From: Pseudomonas viridiflava
GTDB lineage: Bacteria; Pseudomonadota; Gammaproteobacteria; Pseudomonadales; Pseudomonadaceae
Direction of reading: 5' to 3'
Assembly (NCBI RefSeq): GCF_900582625.1
Contig: NZ_UTIQ01000001.1
Coordinates: 682,001-746,000, forward strand
DNA: 64,000 bases
Part shown: positions 10,866 to 17,832 of the stretch, one piece after another
Layout: the number at the start of each line of letters is the position of its first letter
How positions within the stretch are numbered: position 1 is the first letter of the stretch
Made by a program: the position numbers and the translations under genes
The notes under the pieces: model-generated
Databases searched by the model: none
Told to the model about the DNA's origin: nothing
Seen by the model: only the letters and a program-made list of their open reading frames with translations

Positions 10866-12071
10866 ATGAATGACGCCCTGAACAACCTGCAGCCCTACCC
10901 GTTTGAAAAGCTCCGCGCCCTGCTGGCCAGTGCTCAGCCGCCGGCCGATAAACGCGCCATTGCCTTGTCGATTGGCGAGCCCAAACACCGCTCGCCTGAT
11001 TTCGTCGCCAAAGCGTTGAGCGACAACCTCGACCAGTTGGCGGTGTACCCAACGACGCTGGGCATCCCCGCACTGCGCGAAGCGATTGCGCAGTGGTGCG
11101 AGCGGCGGTTCAACGTGCCGGCCGGCTGGCTCGACGCGGCGCGCCACGTGCTGCCGGTCAACGGCACGCGCGAAGCGCTGTTCGCCTTCACGCAAACCGT
11201 GGTGCAGCGCAGCGACGACGGCCTAGTAGTCAGCCCCAACCCGTTCTACCAAATCTACGAAGGCGCGGCCCTGCTGGCCGGCGCGAAGCCGCACTACCTG
11301 CCGTGCCTGGAAGAGAACGGCTTCAACCCGGACTTCGACGCGGTATCGGCCGACGTCTGGCAGCGCTGCCAGATTCTGTTCCTGTGCTCGCCCGGCAACC
11401 CGACCGGCGCGCTGATTCCACAGGAAACGCTGCAAAAGCTGATCAACCTGGCCGATCAATACGACTTCGTTATCGCCGCCGACGAGTGCTACAGCGAGTT
11501 GTACTTCGACGAAGCCAATCCGCCCGCCGGTTTGCTCAGCGCCTGCGCCGCCATGGGCCGTAGCGATTTCGCCCGCTGCGTGGTGTTCCACAGTTTGTCC
11601 AAACGCTCGAACCTGCCGGGCTTGCGCTCCGGGTTCGTCGCCGGCGATGCCGCAATCCTGAAATCATTCCTGCTGTACCGTACCTACCACGGCTGCGCCA
11701 TGCCGGTACAAACCCAGCTGGCCAGCGTCGCCGCCTGGAACGACGAAGCCCATGTGCGCGCCAACCGCGACCTGTACCGGGAAAAATACGACGCCGTGCT
11801 GGACATACTGCAGCCGGTGATGGATGTGCAGCGCCCAGACGGCGGCTTTTATCTGTGGGCGAAAACGCCGATGGACGACGCCGACTTCACCCGTGAATTG
11901 TTCGCTCAGGAACACGTGACGGTGGTACCTGGCTCGTATCTTTCTCGCGAGGTCGACGGTTTCAACCCCGGCGCCGGCCGCGTGCGCATGGCCTTGGTTG
12001 CCCCGCTGGCCGAATGCGTGGAAGCCGCCACGCGGATTCGCGCCTTCCTTCAGAACAAGGCAAACGCATGA
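10866..12071 (+). CDS. dapC: N-succinyldiaminopimelate aminotransferase
   Basis: PLP-dependent fold-type I aminotransferase acting in the succinylase branch of lysine/meso-diaminopimelate synthesis. The 401-aa protein contains the PLP-binding lysine in HSLSKRSNLPGLRSG, the substrate/PLP motif SPGNPTGALI and the Asp-x-x-Tyr segment AADECYSELY. The assignment to DapC rather than another class I aminotransferase rests on the conserved glnD-dapC-yffB-dapD order and on dapD lying two genes downstream. Its stop overlaps the next start as ATGA. Confidence 0.92.
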   Translation: MNDALNNLQPYPFEKLRALLASAQPPADKRAIALSIGEPKHRSPDFVAKALSDNLDQLAVYPTTLGIPALREAIAQWCERRFNVPAGWLDAARHVLPVNGTREALFAFTQTVVQRSDDGLVVSPNPFYQIYEGAALLAGAKPHYLPCLEENGFNPDFDAVSADVWQRCQILFLCSPGNPTGALIPQETLQKLINLADQYDFVIAADECYSELYFDEANPPAGLLSACAAMGRSDFARCVVFHSLSKRSNLPGLRSGFVAGDAAILKSFLLYRTYHGCAMPVQTQLASVAAWNDEAHVRANRDLYREKYDAVLDILQPVMDVQRPDGGFYLWAKTPMDDADFTRELFAQEHVTVVPGSYLSREVDGFNPGAGRVRMALVAPLAECVEAATRIRAFLQNKANA

Positions 12072-12415
12072 GCATCACCCTCTACGGCATCAAAGCTTGT
12101 GACACGATGAAAAAAGCCCGCACCTGGCTGGACGAGCACAAGGTCGAGTACGCCTTTCACGACTACAAAGCCGTGGGCATCGACCGTGAGCATTTGCAGC
12201 AATGGTGCAGCGAACATGGTTGGGAAAAGGTTCTTAACCGCGCCGGCACCACATTTCGCAAATTGAGCGACGCTGATAAAAGCGACCTCGACCAAACCAA
12301 GGCGATTGAACTGATGGTGGCGCAGCCTTCCATGATCAAACGCCCGGTGCTCGACCTGGGCAGCAAAACCCTGCTCGGTTTCCAGCCCGATAGCTATTCG
12401 GCCGCTTTCAAGTAG
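12068..12415 (+). CDS. ArsC/Spx-family protein, YffB-like
   Basis: Small 115-aa thioredoxin-fold protein. The N terminus (MSITLYGIKACDTMKKARTW) and later residues RAGTTFRKL and MIKRPVLD match the YffB branch of the ArsC family. A single cysteine sits at the position of the redox centre, in CDTM rather than CxxC. The family is related to glutaredoxin-coupled arsenate reductases, but a real arsenate role is doubtful. It overlaps dapC by 4 bases (ATGA) and precedes dapD, so it is likely expressed with the lysine genes. No function is assigned. Confidence 0.88.
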   Translation: MSITLYGIKACDTMKKARTWLDEHKVEYAFHDYKAVGIDREHLQQWCSEHGWEKVLNRAGTTFRKLSDADKSDLDQTKAIELMVAQPSMIKRPVLDLGSKTLLGFQPDSYSAAFK

Positions 12416-12527
12416 GGCACTTGCACCGCGAATAACCCGTGGCCTGGCCATGACCAGGCACGCGCAATAACACCGTGACAGCCGCCGCCAACCGGCGCGT
12501 CGACCTAATTCAGCAAGAGGAAACACC

Positions 12528-13562
12528 ATGTCCAATTCCCTGTTCAGCCTGGCCTTCGGCGTCGGCACTCAAAACCGCGAAGGCAACTGGTTGGAAGTGT
12601 TCTACGCCCTGCCGCTGCTCAACCCGTCCGAAGAACTGGTCGCCAAAATCAGCGCCAAGCTCGGCTACAGCGGCGGCAACCAAGCTATCGCGTTCACCAG
12701 TAATCAGGCTGGTGAGCTGGCCGACCTGTTGAAAAATGTCGATGCCGCGCAAGCCGCCCTGCTCACCCGCCTGGCCGAAAGCCAGCGGCCGCTGGTGGCC
12801 ACCCTGCTAGCCGAAGACGCTGCGTTGACGTCCACGCCCGAGGCCTACCTGAAGCTGCACCTGCTCTCCCACCGTTTGGTCAAGCCGCATGGCCTGAGCC
12901 TGGCGGGCATTTTCCCGCTGCTGCCGAACGTGGCGTGGACCAGCCAAGGTGCGGTCGATCTGAGTGAACTGGCCGAGCGCCAACTGGAAGCGCGCCTCAA
13001 GGGCGAACTGCTGGAAGTGTTCTCGGTGGATAAATTCCCGAAAATGACCGACTACGTCGTGCCTGCTGGCGTGCGTCTGGCGGACAGCTCGCGTATTCGC
13101 CTCGGCGCTTACGTGGGTGAAGGCACAACGGTAATGCACGAAGGCTTTATCAACTTCAACGCCGGCACCGCAGGTCCAGGCATGATCGAAGGCCGCGTGT
13201 CGGCTGGGGTGTTCGTGGGCAAAGGGTCGGACCTTGGCGGCGGCTGCTCGACCATGGGCACGCTGTCTGGCGGAGGCAACATCGTGATCAGCGTGGGCGA
13301 AGGCTGCCTGATCGGCGCGAACGCCGGCATCGGCATTCCGTTGGGCGATCGCAACACCGTGGAGTCGGGCCTGTACATCACGGCCGGCACCAAAGTCGCG
13401 CTGCTCGACGATCAGAACCAACTGGTAAAAGTGCTCAAGGCTCGCGATCTGGCTGGCCAGCCAGACTTGCTGTTCCGTCGCAACTCGCAGACCGGCGCCG
13501 TCGAAGCCAAATCGCACAAAACCGCGATCGAACTCAACGAAGCCCTGCACGCGCACAACTGA
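12528..13562 (+). CDS. dapD: 2,3,4,5-tetrahydropyridine-2,6-dicarboxylate N-succinyltransferase
   Basis: Transfers succinyl from succinyl-CoA to tetrahydrodipicolinate in the diaminopimelate pathway. At 344 aa it belongs to the longer DapD type found in pseudomonads, with an N-terminal extension of about 150 residues before the left-handed beta-helix. The hexapeptide-repeat part is clear from RIRLGAYVGEGTTVMHEGF to EGCLIGANAGIGIPLGD. An AAGAGGAAA ribosome site precedes the ATG. Its substrate chain is shared with dapC upstream; a REP element follows the gene. Confidence 0.95.
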   Translation: MSNSLFSLAFGVGTQNREGNWLEVFYALPLLNPSEELVAKISAKLGYSGGNQAIAFTSNQAGELADLLKNVDAAQAALLTRLAESQRPLVATLLAEDAALTSTPEAYLKLHLLSHRLVKPHGLSLAGIFPLLPNVAWTSQGAVDLSELAERQLEARLKGELLEVFSVDKFPKMTDYVVPAGVRLADSSRIRLGAYVGEGTTVMHEGFINFNAGTAGPGMIEGRVSAGVFVGKGSDLGGGCSTMGTLSGGGNIVISVGEGCLIGANAGIGIPLGDRNTVESGLYITAGTKVALLDDQNQLVKVLKARDLAGQPDLLFRRNSQTGAVEAKSHKTAIELNEALHAHN

Positions 13563-13583
13563 TCCAACAGACGCCGGACGACT

Positions 13584-13633
13584 CCTGTAGGAGCGGCTTC
13601 AGCCGCGAGCTTTTAAGCAAAAGCCTCGCGGCC
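13584..13633. repeat. REP element (GGAGCGGCTTCAGCCGCGA type) with hairpin partner
   Basis: Contains the core TGTAGGAGCGGCTTCAGCCG found at several other intergenic sites in this window. A degenerate inverted arm (TCGCGGC at 13625-13631) follows and pairs with GCCGCGA (13602-13608). It sits between dapD and csdA. Confidence 0.75.
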
Positions 13634-13681
13634 GAACCGGCGTGTTGGTCCACCCTTCCGTAAATCGACCCAGGGTCTCAG

Positions 13682-14887
13682 ATGCTCATCCATTCTCCCT
13701 GGCGCTCTGACTTCCCCGCCCTCGCTGCCCTCGCAGCCGAAGGCCAGACCTACCTCGACAGCGCCGCCACTTCACAGAAACCGCAAGCCGTGATCGATGC
13801 GCTGCTCGGCTACTACAGCGCGGGCGCGGCCAACGTGCACCGTGCCCAGCATTTACCGGGCGAACGAGCCACGCGCGCGTTTGAAGCAACCCGGGGCACA
13901 GCGGCGCGCTGGTTGAATGCCGCCAGCAGTGAGGAAATTGTCTTCACGCGCGGCGCCACCGAAGCGCTGAACCTGTTGGCTTATGGGCTCGAAGAGCATT
14001 TCCATTCTGGCGACGAAATTGTCATCAGCGCCTTGGAACACCACGCCAATCTGCTGCCCTGGCAACAACTGGCGCAGCGCCGCGACCTGGCGCTGATTGT
14101 GTTGCCGGTGACGGCCGAAGGACGCATCGACCTGGCGGCGGCCGAACACTTGATCGGCCCGCGCACGCGCTTGTTGGCGGTGAGCCAACTGTCCAACGTG
14201 CTGGGCACCTGGCAGCCGGTAAGTGAGCTGGTGGCCATGGCGAAGGCGCACGGCGCCATAACGGTGATTGATGGGGCGCAAGGCGTTGTTCACGGCCGCC
14301 ATGACGTGCAGCAATTGGCTTGCGACTTCTACGTGTGCTCAAGCCACAAGCTCTACGGCCCGGACGGCGTCGGCGTGCTGTACGGCCGCGCCGCCGCCCT
14401 GGAACGCGTGCTGCCGTGGCAGTTTGGCGGCGAAATGCTGCTGCAAACCGACTACTACACCGCCAAGTTTCGCCCGGCCCCGCTCGGGTTCGAAGCTGGC
14501 ACGCCGGCGGTGTCCTCCGTTATTGCCCTTGGCGCGACGCTGGACTACCTCGCCAGCCTCGACGCGCACGCAGTGCTCGCCCACGAGACGGCCTTGCATC
14601 AAGAGTTGGTGGCCGGCCTCAAAGCTCGCGCTGGCGTACGCCTGCTAGGCGAGCCGGGCATCGCACTGGCCAGCTTTGTGGTGGAAGACGTGCACAGCGC
14701 CGACCTGGCACATTTGCTCACCGAACAAGGCATCGCCGTGCGCGCCGGGCACCATTGTGCGATGCCGTTGCTGCGCGGCCTGGGGTTGCCGGGCGCGATT
14801 CGCGCATCGTTAGCCCTGTACAACGACAGCAGCGATTTGCAGCGCTTTTTCGCCGCGCTGGACCAGGCCCTGGAGATTTTGCAATGA
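13682..14887 (+). CDS. csdA: Group II cysteine desulfurase, CsdA-like
   Basis: PLP enzyme that removes sulfur from cysteine as an enzyme-bound persulfide. The 401-aa protein has SATSQKP near the N terminus, the PLP lysine Lys223 in SSHKLYGPDG and the catalytic Cys359 in RAGHHCAMPLL. The RxGHHC context marks the SufS/CsdA type, distinct from IscS at 37.8-39.1 kb. csdE starts within its stop codon (ATGA), so the pair forms the CsdA-CsdE relay, and tcdA lies close by. Confidence 0.93.
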   Translation: MLIHSPWRSDFPALAALAAEGQTYLDSAATSQKPQAVIDALLGYYSAGAANVHRAQHLPGERATRAFEATRGTAARWLNAASSEEIVFTRGATEALNLLAYGLEEHFHSGDEIVISALEHHANLLPWQQLAQRRDLALIVLPVTAEGRIDLAAAEHLIGPRTRLLAVSQLSNVLGTWQPVSELVAMAKAHGAITVIDGAQGVVHGRHDVQQLACDFYVCSSHKLYGPDGVGVLYGRAAALERVLPWQFGGEMLLQTDYYTAKFRPAPLGFEAGTPAVSSVIALGATLDYLASLDAHAVLAHETALHQELVAGLKARAGVRLLGEPGIALASFVVEDVHSADLAHLLTEQGIAVRAGHHCAMPLLRGLGLPGAIRASLALYNDSSDLQRFFAALDQALEILQ

Positions 14888-15300
14888 ACCTGCCGAGCGC
14901 TGCCCAAGCCGCCTTGGCGGCGTTCAGCCAACCCATGAGCTGGGAACAACGGGCCCGCCTGCTGATGGCGTGGGGCGAACAGCTGGCGCCACTGGCCGAC
15001 GACGAACGCACGGAGCTCACCCGCGTCAGCGGCTGCGAGAGTCAGGTGTGGTTGGTGGGCGCGCAGCAGGGCGAGGGTTGGCAATTTCGCGCGAGCAGCG
15101 ATGCCCGCCTGATTCGTGGGCTGCTGGCGTTGTTACTGGTGCGGGTTAACGGCTTGCCAGCGGAGCACTTGAAACAGCTCGACCTGGCCGACTGGTTTAC
15201 CCAGCTCGGCCTGGCCCGCCACCTCTCGCCCTCGCGTAGCAACGGCTTGCAGGCCGTGCTCACGCGCATGGCAGAACTGACCGCTAACGCGCCTCGATAG
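14884..15300 (+). CDS. csdE: SufE-family sulfur acceptor, CsdE-like
   Basis: 138-aa protein that takes persulfide sulfur from the desulfurase. The sulfur-accepting cysteine is in RVSGCESQVWL, the family motif, and the SufE fold elements AFSQPMSWEQRARLLMAWG and LLALLLVRVNG are present. Its ATG overlaps the csdA stop. Its last 17 bases overlap the end of the convergent hydrolase gene, so both 3' ends are fixed in shared sequence. Confidence 0.93.
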   Translation: MNLPSAAQAALAAFSQPMSWEQRARLLMAWGEQLAPLADDERTELTRVSGCESQVWLVGAQQGEGWQFRASSDARLIRGLLALLLVRVNGLPAEHLKQLDLADWFTQLGLARHLSPSRSNGLQAVLTRMAELTANAPR

Positions 15301-16453
15301 ACGCAGCCGGGCCAATGGCCTTGGCCGCCTCAGTACCCAGCCACGTTTTGGCTTCGGCCGAATGACGCAGCGTGGCGTCGAGAAACGCCGTACTCACCGC
15401 CTGTACGTTGGCGACTTGATGGGCATCAAACCAGTTCTGACTGTCTTGCCCGTGGCCCATGGTGCCGGGTCGCGGACGACGCTTCGGCGTTTCGCCACCG
15501 TCGGCACCGGGCGGACCGCTGGTGCCATCGCGACCACCGGCGCCGGCGCCCAGGTCAGGGTCACGGGGTGGGCGTTTTTGCTCGGCATCGTCTGGCCCAG
15601 GCAACTCGTCCAACGAACCGCTGAACAAGGGATGCTGGGCATTTTTCGCGATCAACTGATAGCTGCCAGGATTGGGATTGCCTCGCCAAATGGCCTGGCG
15701 CCGCTCTGGAGATTCCACCCAACTGAACGGGTCCTCATCGTGGGGGCCGGTCACGCTCAGCAGCGGTACATCGACGCGCGCGGCGGCAACGCCGGGGCCG
15801 ACGTAGGGGCTTAGCAGCAGCACCGCTTTGGGCTGCCAATCGGGGAGCATGCTGTCGCCTGCCAATGCCGCAGCGCTTTGCGCGCCCAGGTCGTAGCCAG
15901 CGACGGCCAGCGTGTTCCAGTCGACACCCGCCACCTGCGCGTCACCGCCCTGCCCGCGTACGCGCAACTGATTGAGCACTTGCGCAACAGCGTTGAGGCG
16001 CGCTTTCAACGCGGCGTCCGCATAGGCGCGCTGAGCGATACCGCGAAAGGTGCCGGCCTGCGCCTCGCTACTGGAATAAATGCCGCGACCGACCTGCGGC
16101 GCCTGAATCGACACCACGGCATAACCCGCCTGCGCCCACGCCTTACGCCATTGCAGCCCCGCGCCCGCGCCTTCACCGAGGCCGGGCAAGAACACCACTA
16201 ACGGCACCGGCGCAGCGCCCTGCGCCGGCGCTAGCCAGGTGACGTCGATGGGTTGTCCGGCCACGGTGAACTGCGCCTCCCAGCCCTGAACCGAGCCGTG
16301 AATTGGCGCTTGGTAAGACTTCTCCGCAAAGGCGGCAATCGCTTCGTGGGGATTACGCAAATCGTTGGGCTTACTGGCGCAGGCGCCCAGCAGCACAGTG
16401 GACAACAGCAATGCGACAGGCAGCCGACGCGCCTTGAACGAGGGATAGGACAT
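15284..16453 (-). CDS. Alpha/beta-hydrolase-fold lipoprotein with Asp at the nucleophile elbow
   Basis: A signal peptide with lipobox LGAC (Cys25) makes this a likely lipoprotein. The 389-aa protein has an alpha/beta-hydrolase core: the oxyanion-type loop LVVFLPGLGEG, strand-turn AVAGYDLGAQSA and AQHPLFSG with a candidate catalytic His274. Where esterases have G-x-S-x-G this protein reads GYDLG, so Asp188 sits at the nucleophile position. Residues 285-340 are a Pro/Gly/charged low-complexity insertion. The start is ATG at 16451-16453; a longer in-frame extension would bury the signal peptide. It lies downstream of tcdA on the same strand and converges on csdE. Substrate unknown. Confidence 0.8.
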   Translation of the reverse strand: MSYPSFKARRLPVALLLSTVLLGACASKPNDLRNPHEAIAAFAEKSYQAPIHGSVQGWEAQFTVAGQPIDVTWLAPAQGAAPVPLVVFLPGLGEGAGAGLQWRKAWAQAGYAVVSIQAPQVGRGIYSSSEAQAGTFRGIAQRAYADAALKARLNAVAQVLNQLRVRGQGGDAQVAGVDWNTLAVAGYDLGAQSAAALAGDSMLPDWQPKAVLLLSPYVGPGVAAARVDVPLLSVTGPHDEDPFSWVESPERRQAIWRGNPNPGSYQLIAKNAQHPLFSGSLDELPGPDDAEQKRPPRDPDLGAGAGGRDGTSGPPGADGGETPKRRPRPGTMGHGQDSQNWFDAHQVANVQAVSTAFLDATLRHSAEAKTWLGTEAAKAIGPAASIEAR

Positions 16454-16561
16454 GAAAAAATCCGCAAGAAAACCGGCGAACCGGAGGCGCTTGCAGTGTG
16501 CCTGAGGCGCTGTGAAAAGCACGTCACAACTCGGTAAGTTTGGGTACACAAGCACGAACAA

Positions 16562-16601
16562 CCTGTGGGAGCGGCTTCAGCCGCGATTGGCCCCCACAGG
16601 A
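16562..16601. repeat. REP element
   Basis: GTGGGAGCGGCTTCAGCCGC core at about 16565-16586. It is flanked by its own short inverted repeat, CCTGTGGG/CCCACAGG. It lies between tcdA and the hydrolase lipoprotein gene. Confidence 0.75.
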
Positions 16602-16645
16602 AACGCGCCAAACCGCCAGCAACACCTCAACTCAAAGCATCGCCG

Positions 16646-17452
16646 TCACCCCGGCATCCGCTCCGAAGGCCGACGGACCCCGGCCACCAACTTATCCACC
16701 GCCTTGGCCGCCGCCACCATGCCAAAGGTGGCGGTCACCATCATCACCGCGCCAAAACCGCCGGCGCAGTCGAGCTTCACGCCGTCGCCGACAAACTTTT
16801 TCTCCAGGCAAATGCTGCCGTCGGGTTTCGGGTAGCGCAGCTGCTCGCGCGAATACACGCAAGGCACGCTGTAATGACGGCCCTGCGTGCGGGAAAAACC
16901 ATAATCGCGACGCAGCGCCGAACGCACGCTGGAGGCCAGCGGGTCGTTGACGGTTTTGTTCAGATCGCCAACCTGAATCAACAACGGGTCAATCTGCCCG
17001 CCCGCGCCTCCGGTGGTGATGATTTGAATCTTGCGGCGCTTGCACCAGGCAATGAGCGCGGCCTTGGCGTTGACGCTGTCGATGCAGTCGATCACGCAGT
17101 CCAGTTGCACGGTGATGTATTGGGCCATGGTCTCGCGCGTGACGAAGTCGCTGACTGCGTGCACCACGCAAGCGGGGTTGATGGCGCGAATGCGCTCAGC
17201 CATAACCTCGACCTTGGACTGGCCAATCGCGCCCTGAAGCGCATGGATTTGCCGGTTGGTGTTGCTGACGCAGACGTCGTCCAGGTCGAACAGCGAAATT
17301 TCGCCAACGCCACTGCGCGCTAGCGCTTCGGCCGTCCATGAGCCAACGCCACCGATGCCGACCACGGCCACATGAGCGGCGGCCAGGCGTGCCAAACCGT
17401 CGCGACCATATAAGCGGGCGATGCCGCCAAAGCGTTGTTCATCTGTACTCAT
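16646..17452 (-). CDS. tcdA: tRNA threonylcarbamoyladenosine dehydratase (CsdL/YgdL)
   Basis: E1-like ATP-dependent enzyme that cyclises t6A37 of tRNA to ct6A. The 268-aa protein has the Rossmann ATP-binding motif VGIGGVGSWTAEALARSG, DLDDVCVSNTNRQ and an R-finger region typical of the ThiF/MoeB superfamily. It lacks the CxxC zinc knuckles of MoeB. I chose the ATG at 17450-17452 with GAGG at good spacing; a GTG just upstream is possible. TcdA works with the CsdA-CsdE relay encoded next to it, which supports both assignments. Confidence 0.94.
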   Translation of the reverse strand: MSTDEQRFGGIARLYGRDGLARLAAAHVAVVGIGGVGSWTAEALARSGVGEISLFDLDDVCVSNTNRQIHALQGAIGQSKVEVMAERIRAINPACVVHAVSDFVTRETMAQYITVQLDCVIDCIDSVNAKAALIAWCKRRKIQIITTGGAGGQIDPLLIQVGDLNKTVNDPLASSVRSALRRDYGFSRTQGRHYSVPCVYSREQLRYPKPDGSICLEKKFVGDGVKLDCAGGFGAVMMVTATFGMVAAAKAVDKLVAGVRRPSERMPG

Positions 17453-17508
17453 CACAGCACCTCTATAACGGCATGCGCTCAGCGCGAGCAGCCGGCAAAT
17501 CGGCGCGC

Positions 17509-17537
17509 ATTATAGGGAGCGCGCTCGCCAGGCCCAA
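17509..17537 (-). promoter_or_regulatory. Predicted sigma-70 promoter of tcdA
   Basis: On the minus strand, -35 TTGGGC (17532-17537), a 17-base spacer and a perfect -10 TATAAT (17509-17514) with a GC-rich discriminator. The rest of 17538-17832, up to the divergent glucan synthase gene, holds no gene that I can support. Confidence 0.7.
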
Positions 17538-17832
17538 GTACCGACGGTGAAACGCCTGCTTCAGCACGTGCCCTCGCGCACGTTTGAGTATGGCCTGGCG
17601 CGTGCGCAGCGATGCCTGCTTATGCTTAACTGCCACCGGTACTGCACACCGATGGATCCCGCGCGGTCTGGCTGATGGCGAACTAATGACAGACGGCGCT
17701 GACCAAGGTTTGCGGGCGATAAAACCGGGTAAATGAGCTGAGCTATACAGCCATTTATCGCCGGAGTAGGATGCGCGCCGACCGGCGCTCGCCGGCACCT
17801 CTCCGTTCCACCCTTTGGAACCTGAAACGTCT

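Noticed and set aside
13682..15300. Possible SUF operon (sufS-sufE) for Fe-S assembly
   Set aside because: No sufB, sufC or sufD nearby. The neighbouring tcdA and the two-gene layout fit the CsdA-CsdE-TcdA system.
16454..16561. Upstream in-frame extension of the hydrolase lipoprotein
   Set aside because: It would place the signal peptide and lipobox internally; the ATG at 16451-16453 gives a normal lipoprotein start.
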